Source: CAZPNX01 sp964518765 (lineage in GTDB: Bacteria; Edwardsbacteria; AC1; EtOH8). From it: 64,000 nt of DNA. Shown here piece by piece: positions 59,292-64,000 of this stretch. The stretch's first letter is position 1, and each line of letters starts with the position of its first letter. The notes beneath the pieces are model-generated. The model saw only the letters and a program-made list of their open reading frames with translations, was not told where the DNA came from and searched no databases. The DNA is taken from contig CAZFJC010000008.1 in assembly GCA_964518765.1 (NCBI GenBank), forward strand, positions 1-64,000, in the 5' to 3' direction. A program made the position numbers and the translations under genes.

Positions 59292-60971
59292 ATGAAGAAA
59301 CATTCCTCGATCTTTCTGGGATTGTTGGTTTCTGCTTTGGCCGCCATGGCCCTGCCCCTGAGCCGTTCCTTGGAGGTAATGCCGCCGGAGGAAAGGGCCA
59401 ACGCCGTCATCTCGATTGACATCGACGGGGCCTCGCCGCAGCAGGCCGAGGAAGCCGCGGCCATAGCCGGCTTGTGGAACGCCGGGAAGCATGGTGCCGC
59501 CATTGACCGTCTGCGGATACTCGAGGAGCAGGTCGATCCCAACAACACCGAGCTTTGCGTAGACTGGAAAGTACCGGTGCCCAGCCCGGCCCCGGAATGG
59601 GGGAATGACGTGATGATAAGCGCTCACGACTCGGTCTACTCGGTCTCCCTGGCCAGGGATCCGGGTTCCGGCAATCTTTTTTCCGTCTTGTCCCGGATGA
59701 ACGGTGAGGCCAATAAATCCCTGGCTGTTTGTTTTTCAAACACCGGGGGTCTTTCCTGGACCAACACCTTAAACCTGACCGGCAGCGGCAGGTGGCCGAC
59801 ATCGATAATGGTTATGGGGAATTACTGCTATTTCGTCTACGGCAGATACAACAGCCTGCGCGTCCGACGGGTGTCTCTGGCCACCGGGAACGCCGTCAAC
59901 CTGGGCAACGGTTCGACCTACCTGGACATCCTGACGACGACAACCGACACGGTCAAGGAGACGAAGCTGGCGGAGTTGTGGAGCAACTCCCAGCTGTGCT
60001 GCGGGACGCTGCACACCAACGGTACGATCAGGATGTTCTGGACGTACGATACAAGCGGAGTCAACTGGCAGCAGTTCACCTCGCCGGAGAGCACCGCCAA
60101 GCGTGGCCTGGACATTTATGGAAACTACCCCTACAGCAGCTATCTCCTGTTCGTCAGCTACTTTGACAAGGCCAACCGTGTGCGGGCCCTGGGGCTGGGC
60201 TCCGGGGCGGTCTGGGACACCGTGGGGACGGGGGCGGTGGACTCAAATGCATATTTCACATCGGTGGGCGCCTACCGGGATACGGTGTTGGTGGCCTTCG
60301 AGAACCGGGTGAGCGGTGTTTACCGCGTCCAGTCGGCCTATTCAGTGAACGGAGGTTCCTCTTGGAGCAACGGTTACTTGACGCCTTCGGACACGGCCTG
60401 TTATTGCCCCGACCTGGCCCTGAACCGCGGCGGCGGCATGGGCCTGACATACGTGCAGGCCTTGCCACAATCCCACCGATTCTCCTGGTGGCCCTACTCG
60501 GGAGGGGCTACGACCAAGTCAGTAGTTTCATACCGGGCTGTCACCAATGCTTACAAACCGGCAATCGAATATCTTGAGGGTGGCGCCTACGGGGTGGCAT
60601 TCATATCCCCTTCCACGGACCTTAACCGGGCCTATTTTGACCGCAGCGACTGGACCGGGGTGGCCGGTCACTGGACACCGCTCGGGGACCCGGCAGGTTT
60701 AAAGTTGCTGCCCAATGCCCCCAATCCCTTCAATCGGGTAACGACCATCAGGTATCAGATAACAAGGCCGGGGAGGGTGAGCCTGAAGGTCTACAACCCG
60801 GCCGGGCAGCTGGTGAGGATGCTGGTTGACGCGCCGCAGGCGGCCGGCCAGCACTCGGTGAGATGGGACGGAGGCGACAGGCAGGGGAGACAGGTGTCCA
60901 ACGGGATCTACCTCTATAGGCTGGCGACGGATGAGGGGGTGGCCGCCGGGAGGATGACGCTTCTACGATAG
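59292..60971 (+). CDS. Secreted BNR/Asp-box repeat protein with C-terminal sorting tail
   Basis: The 559-aa protein has a signal peptide (1-22). A six-bladed-propeller-like region (80-440) carries Asp-boxes SNTGGLSWTN and SVNGGSSWSN, as in sialidases and related proteins. No sialidase Arg triad is recognisable. The last ~85 residues (APNPFNRVTTIRYQ to GRMTLLR) form the FlgD/type-A tail. It is likely an extracellular binding or glycoside-related protein. It follows the FecR gene by 59 bases. Confidence 0.8.
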   Translation: MKKHSSIFLGLLVSALAAMALPLSRSLEVMPPEERANAVISIDIDGASPQQAEEAAAIAGLWNAGKHGAAIDRLRILEEQVDPNNTELCVDWKVPVPSPAPEWGNDVMISAHDSVYSVSLARDPGSGNLFSVLSRMNGEANKSLAVCFSNTGGLSWTNTLNLTGSGRWPTSIMVMGNYCYFVYGRYNSLRVRRVSLATGNAVNLGNGSTYLDILTTTTDTVKETKLAELWSNSQLCCGTLHTNGTIRMFWTYDTSGVNWQQFTSPESTAKRGLDIYGNYPYSSYLLFVSYFDKANRVRALGLGSGAVWDTVGTGAVDSNAYFTSVGAYRDTVLVAFENRVSGVYRVQSAYSVNGGSSWSNGYLTPSDTACYCPDLALNRGGGMGLTYVQALPQSHRFSWWPYSGGATTKSVVSYRAVTNAYKPAIEYLEGGAYGVAFISPSTDLNRAYFDRSDWTGVAGHWTPLGDPAGLKLLPNAPNPFNRVTTIRYQITRPGRVSLKVYNPAGQLVRMLVDAPQAAGQHSVRWDGGDRQGRQVSNGIYLYRLATDEGVAAGRMTLLR

Positions 60972-60994
60972 GATTTTTAGGACGTTCCAGCAGG

Positions 60995-61025
60995 GGCCCC
61001 GCGGTCCGCAAAGGACTGCGGGGCC
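60995..61025 (+). terminator. GC-rich hairpin after the BNR gene
   Basis: Arms ggccccgcggtcc (60995-61007) and ggactgcggggcc (61013-61025) pair with one mismatch around a 5-base loop. No U-tract follows; a stable 3'-end hairpin or Rho-assisted terminator is likely. Confidence 0.6.
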
Positions 61026-61062
61026 TGGCCTTGGACGGTCGCCCACGTCAGCCATTTTGGCC

Positions 61063-61091
61063 TTGCAAAACACCGGCGGTTGCGCTATAAT
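61063..61091 (+). promoter_or_regulatory. Promoter of the carboxyltransferase cluster
   Basis: TTGCAA (61063-61068) and consensus TATAAT (61086-61091) are 17 bp apart. The predicted start near 61098 supports the ATG at 61134. Confidence 0.75.
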
Positions 61092-61133
61092 AATCTTTCA
61101 GCCCCGGAATTCATTAGAAATCGAGGTCTGACG

Positions 61134-62690
61134 ATGTCCGAGAAATCCATAGAACAGCTGGTCAAAGCCCTGCAGGACAAGTCGGCGGTTATCATCGACG
61201 CCGACGGCAAGCGCACCGCCAAGCAGCACGAGAAGGGCAAGCTTTCGGCCCGGGAGCGCATCAACCTTCTTTTGGATCCCAACTCCTTCGTGGAGTTCGA
61301 TGCCTTCGTCAAGCACCGCTGCGACAATTTCGGAATGGACAAGGTGGAGATCCCGGCCGACGGCGTGGTCACCGGCTACGGCACGGTCGAGGGCCGTCCC
61401 ATCTTCGTCTTCTCCCAGGACTTCAGCGTCACCGGCGGCTCCCTGGGCGAGGCTCACGCCCTGAAAATCGTCAAGATGCAGGACATGGCCCTGAAGATGG
61501 GGGTGCCGGTGGTGGGCATCAACGACTCCGGCGGGGCCCGCATCCAGGAGGGGGTGGACAGCCTGCACGGCTACGGCATGATCTTTTTCCGCAACACCCG
61601 GGCCTCGGGGGTCATCCCCCAGATCTCGGTCATCCTAGGCCCCTGCGCTGGGGGGGCCGTCTACAGCCCGGCCATCACCGACTTCGTCTTCATGGTGGAC
61701 AAGATCTCCAACATGTACATCACTGGGCCGCAGGTCATCAAGGCGGTGATGGGAGAGGAGGTGGGATTGGAGGAGCTGGGCGGGGCCCAGGCCCACAACA
61801 CCATCTCGGGCAACGGCCACTTCATGCTGCCCTCCGAGGAGCATTGCTTCGCCTCGGTGCGCAAGCTTTTGACCTTCCTGCCCTCCAACAACCTGGAGGA
61901 TCCGCCGATAGTGGACACCGGCGACGAGCCGGGCCGGATCGACATGGAGCTGCGCAACATCGTGCCCACCAACCCCAAGATGCCCTACGACGTCAAGGAC
62001 ATTATCCTGAGGGTGGTGGACAACGGCGATTTTCTGGAGGTCCACGAGTACTACGCTATAAATATAGTAGTGGGCTTCGGGCGCATAGGCGGGCAAACGG
62101 TGGGCATCGTCGCCAACCAGCCACAGGTGCTAGCCGGCTGCCTGGACATCAACTCCTCGGACAAGGCGGCCCGTTTCATCCGCTTCTGCGACGCCTTCAA
62201 CATCCCGCTGGTGACCCTGGTGGACTGTCCCGGCTACCTGCCGGGCAAGCAGCAGGAGCACGGCGGCATCATCCGGCACGGGGCCAAGATACTTTTCGCC
62301 TACTCCGAGGCCTCGGTGCCCAAGATCACCGTCACCCTGCGCAAGTCGTACGGCGGGGCCCACATCGCCATGTGCAACAAGGACCTGGGCTCGGACCTGA
62401 TGCTGGCCTGGCCCCAGGCCGAGATCGCGGTCATGGGCTCCTCGGGCGCAGTCAACGTCATCTTCCGCAAGCAGATCGAAGGCTCAGCCGAGCCCGAGGC
62501 CAAGCGCAAAGAACTCATCCAAGAATACGAGGAGCTCTTCTCCAATCCCTACGAGGCGGCCAAACGCGGCTACGTGGATGCGGTCATCCCACCTGAGGAG
62601 ACCCGGGGGCGGATCGCCTCGGCCCTGGCGGTGTTCAAGACCAAGCGGGAGCAGCTGCCGCCCAAGCGGCACGCCAACATTCCGTTGTAA
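61134..62690 (+). CDS. Acyl-CoA carboxyltransferase (propionyl/methylmalonyl-CoA 12S-type subunit)
   Basis: It moves carboxyl between biotin and propionyl-/methylmalonyl-CoA. The 518-aa protein has the family length and the crotonase-fold double domain: GGSLGEAHALKI, INDSGGARIQEGVDSLHGYG, GPCAGGAVYSPA in the N half; LVDCPGYLPGKQQEHGGIIRHGAK and KSYGGAHIAMCNK in the C half, ending KRHANIPL as in PccB/MmdA. The same subunit type occurs in propionyl-CoA carboxylase, methylmalonyl-CoA decarboxylase and transcarboxylase (12S). The neighbours favour the latter two. The ATG at 61134 is chosen because an upstream ATG falls at the -10. Confidence 0.92.
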   Translation: MSEKSIEQLVKALQDKSAVIIDADGKRTAKQHEKGKLSARERINLLLDPNSFVEFDAFVKHRCDNFGMDKVEIPADGVVTGYGTVEGRPIFVFSQDFSVTGGSLGEAHALKIVKMQDMALKMGVPVVGINDSGGARIQEGVDSLHGYGMIFFRNTRASGVIPQISVILGPCAGGAVYSPAITDFVFMVDKISNMYITGPQVIKAVMGEEVGLEELGGAQAHNTISGNGHFMLPSEEHCFASVRKLLTFLPSNNLEDPPIVDTGDEPGRIDMELRNIVPTNPKMPYDVKDIILRVVDNGDFLEVHEYYAINIVVGFGRIGGQTVGIVANQPQVLAGCLDINSSDKAARFIRFCDAFNIPLVTLVDCPGYLPGKQQEHGGIIRHGAKILFAYSEASVPKITVTLRKSYGGAHIAMCNKDLGSDLMLAWPQAEIAVMGSSGAVNVIFRKQIEGSAEPEAKRKELIQEYEELFSNPYEAAKRGYVDAVIPPEETRGRIASALAVFKTKREQLPPKRHANIPL

Positions 62691-62696
62691 ACCGGA

Positions 62697-62741
62697 AACT
62701 GTCACCCTGAGGCTTGTCCTGAGCATGCCGAAGGAATGGCT
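62697..62741 (+). repeat. Dispersed CCTGAG...CCGAAGG repeat, imperfect palindrome
   Basis: The segment caccctgaggcttgtcctga and its continuation gcatgccgaagg form an imperfect palindrome of the same kind as 11430-11462 and 52102-52130. Confidence 0.5.
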
Positions 62742-62857
62742 TCCTGACTGGCCGGCCGAATGGGCGGCATACCAAACAGCCGTCGCCCTTCAACCTGTCG
62801 GACACGTGGCGATCTCAGGATGACGCGGGTTGATTTTTGTTACTAAGTAAAAGTAGC

Positions 62858-63049
62858 ATGCCCATCCACAAGGACAAGAAGGTGCCCTCGGAGGTGGTGG
62901 TGGCCATCGCCTCGGCCATGGGGCGCTACCTGCGTGACGACAAGCTGGCCTTCCACGTGGTGTCCATCAAGCCGGTTCACCTTAAAGACATCAACGTCTG
63001 GGCCCTGGCCGGCCGTCAGAGCAGCATGGTCAATCCGCGTAGCAAGTAG
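62858..63049 (+). CDS. Small decarboxylase-type subunit (MmdE/OadG C-terminal-like, 63 aa)
   Basis: MPIHKDKKVPSEVVVAIASA followed by SIKPVHLKDINVWALAGRQS resembles the epsilon subunit of methylmalonyl-CoA decarboxylase and the soluble tail of OadG. It lacks the membrane helix of OadG, so it is cytoplasmic and probably helps hold the complex together. The ATG at 62858 begins the conserved region; a longer start at 62837 is possible. Its place between the carboxyltransferase and the biotin carrier supports the assignment. Confidence 0.7.
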   Translation: MPIHKDKKVPSEVVVAIASAMGRYLRDDKLAFHVVSIKPVHLKDINVWALAGRQSSMVNPRSK

Positions 63050-63180
63050 AAACTGTTGTCAACCCGAGATAGCCCCGCGCCCGGCTGGCCGAGGGAGGTC
63101 ATAAGCAATCAACCTTCAGCCGGTTGGACATGGAGGCATCTCAGGGCGACAGTCGATCAGCTTTAAAGGATAACGGAGAC

Positions 63181-63576
63181 ATGTCCCGAAAGTACATCGT
63201 CAAGGTGAACAACCGGGCCTACGAGGTGGAGGTGGAGGAGGTCGGCAAGCGGCCGGCCCCGCCGCCGCTGCCGGTGCCCACCGGCCCCAAGAGCGTCTCG
63301 GTGACCGTGCCCCAGGTGTCCAGCGCTCCGCCGGGCAAGGCCCAGGCAGCGGTGCAGGACGGCCGCAAGGTGGTGCCGACGCCCATGACCGGGACCATCA
63401 TCAAGGTGATGTGCATGGTGGGCCAGGAGGTCAAGGAAGGGGATGTCCTTTTGAAGCTGGAGGCCATGAAGATGGAGACCACCCTCTCCACCCCGGTTAC
63501 CGGCAAGATAGTGGAGATCAAATGCAAGGAGGGGCAGACGGTGACCGCCGGCGAGCCCCTGGTGGTGCTCCAGTAA
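63181..63576 (+). CDS. Biotin carboxyl carrier protein (1.3S-like)
   Basis: The 131-aa protein carries the biotin between carboxyltransferases. The biotinyl domain has EAMKME with Lys97, 34 residues from the C-terminus as usual. A Pro/Val-rich flexible linker (25-60) separates it from an N-terminal beta segment (KYIVKVNNRAYEVEVEEV). The ATG at 63181 fits best; an upstream ATG (63124) adds a non-homologous extension. Confidence 0.93.
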   Translation: MSRKYIVKVNNRAYEVEVEEVGKRPAPPPLPVPTGPKSVSVTVPQVSSAPPGKAQAAVQDGRKVVPTPMTGTIIKVMCMVGQEVKEGDVLLKLEAMKMETTLSTPVTGKIVEIKCKEGQTVTAGEPLVVLQ

Positions 63577-63649
63577 CCGGAGAGCGTATTAACTTAGTAA
63601 CGTTCAACGTTGCTACGCGGTTACGTTAAACGTTGATACGGGAAACAAA

Positions 63650-64000
63650 ATGCCGAAGAAGATAGAGAAAAAGCCAGTAAAAGCGGCCGCCGCCAGAAAG
63701 GTTCAGACACGGCCCAGGGTTTCCACGGCGACTCCCAGGGACGCAGGCAACCATCTGGTCAACATCACCGAGACCGCCTTCCGCGACGCCCACCAGTCCC
63801 TGATCGCCACCCGGATGCGGACCGAGGACATGATCCCCATGATCTGGAAGATGGACCAGGTGGGCTACTGGTCGTTCGAGATGTGGGGCGGGGCCACCTT
63901 CGACACCATGCTCCGCTTTCTGGACGAGAACCCCTGGGACCGCATCCGCATCTTCCGCAAGTACACCCAGAAGACCAAGCTGCAGATGCTGCTGCGGGGA
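63650..64000 (+). CDS. Pyruvate carboxylase subunit B/oxaloacetate decarboxylase alpha-type (5S) carboxyltransferase; 3' end outside window
   Basis: After a basic Lys/Ala-rich leader (residues 1-38) comes the HMGL-type TIM barrel start: NITETAFRDAHQSLIATRMR, then YWSFEMWGGATFDTMLRFL. This is diagnostic of the carboxyltransferase domain acting on pyruvate/oxaloacetate in PycB, OadA and the transcarboxylase 5S subunit. The window cuts it after about 117 codons. The upstream carrier gene lies 73 bases away, with a repeat-rich spacer (acgttcaacgttg and ttaaacgttg). Confidence 0.88.
   Translation, partial: MPKKIEKKPVKAAAARKVQTRPRVSTATPRDAGNHLVNITETAFRDAHQSLIATRMRTEDMIPMIWKMDQVGYWSFEMWGGATFDTMLRFLDENPWDRIRIFRKYTQKTKLQMLLRG

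Noticed and set aside
1..64000. tRNA, rRNA genes, CRISPR arrays, riboswitches
   Set aside because: No cloverleaf with TTCAA arm, no regular spacer-repeat series and no recognisable aptamer core was seen on either strand by reading.

Overview
The window is a 64 kb, gene-dense, GC-rich stretch of a bacterial chromosome with a Gram-negative-type envelope. Sec signal peptides, outer-membrane beta-barrels, a lipoprotein, a SLBB/tyrosine-autokinase export system and many exported proteins support this. Five large secreted proteins share an FlgD/type-A-sorting-like C-terminal tail, as in type IX secretion substrates of the Bacteroidetes/FCB assemblage and of several uncultured phyla. I would place it in such a poorly cultured lineage (WOR-3, TA06 or Edwardsbacteria-like), but the sequence alone does not fix the phylum. 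Promoters are conventional sigma-70 (TTGACA-17-TATAAT-like), often in divergent back-to-back pairs. I see no tRNA, rRNA or CRISPR array.

Layout. 1-2.1 kb: 3' part of a secreted clostripain-like protease and a small acidic ORF. 2.1-6 kb (minus): gltX-glnS-ogt operon. 6-9.3 kb (minus): secreted papain-like protease and a TtcA-like thiolase. 9.3-11.4 kb: DUF401 permease, small outer-membrane protein, zinc ribbon. 11.5-14.9 kb: gatE-gatD, the archaeal-type Glu-tRNA(Gln) amidotransferase. 15-16.3 kb: an IS3-like relic, an amidase and an AT-rich gap. 16.3-19.6 kb (minus): two outer-membrane proteins. 19.7-22.3 kb: clpB. 22.5-26.7 kb: DUF4389 protein, C25-like protease, CapA and a divergent polysaccharide deacetylase. 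26.9-39.5 kb (plus): export/polysaccharide genes (barrel protein, SLBB, BY-kinase, epimerase, oxidoreductase, LpoA-like lipoprotein) running into holB, ricT and metG. 39.4-40 kb: a diverged second copy of the metG tail behind an AT-rich segment. 40.1-48.5 kb: deoxynucleoside kinase facing an operon of SagB-like nitroreductase, TPR/degenerate-GGDEF protein, exported DUF362 ferredoxin and a secreted TldD/TldE-like pair. 48.6-52.9 kb: small mixed genes (heptose-type nucleotidyltransferase, DUF2378, M50-like, GNAT, zinc finger, possible RiPP-leader-like protein). 53-61 kb: giant secreted propeller/Ig protein, FecR protein, BNR protein. 61.1-64 kb: a biotin-dependent carboxyltransferase cluster cut by the window end.

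The most notable points are: bacterial GatDE encoded 7 kb from a complete GlnRS, two routes to Gln-tRNA(Gln) normally treated as alternatives; an exported TldD/TldE pair in an operon with an exported 2[4Fe-4S] DUF362 protein and a SagB-type oxidase; the metG tail duplication; a transcarboxylase-like set (12S, epsilon, 1.3S, 5S); and an outer-membrane barrel with a 200-residue Cys-containing extension ahead of its signal peptide.
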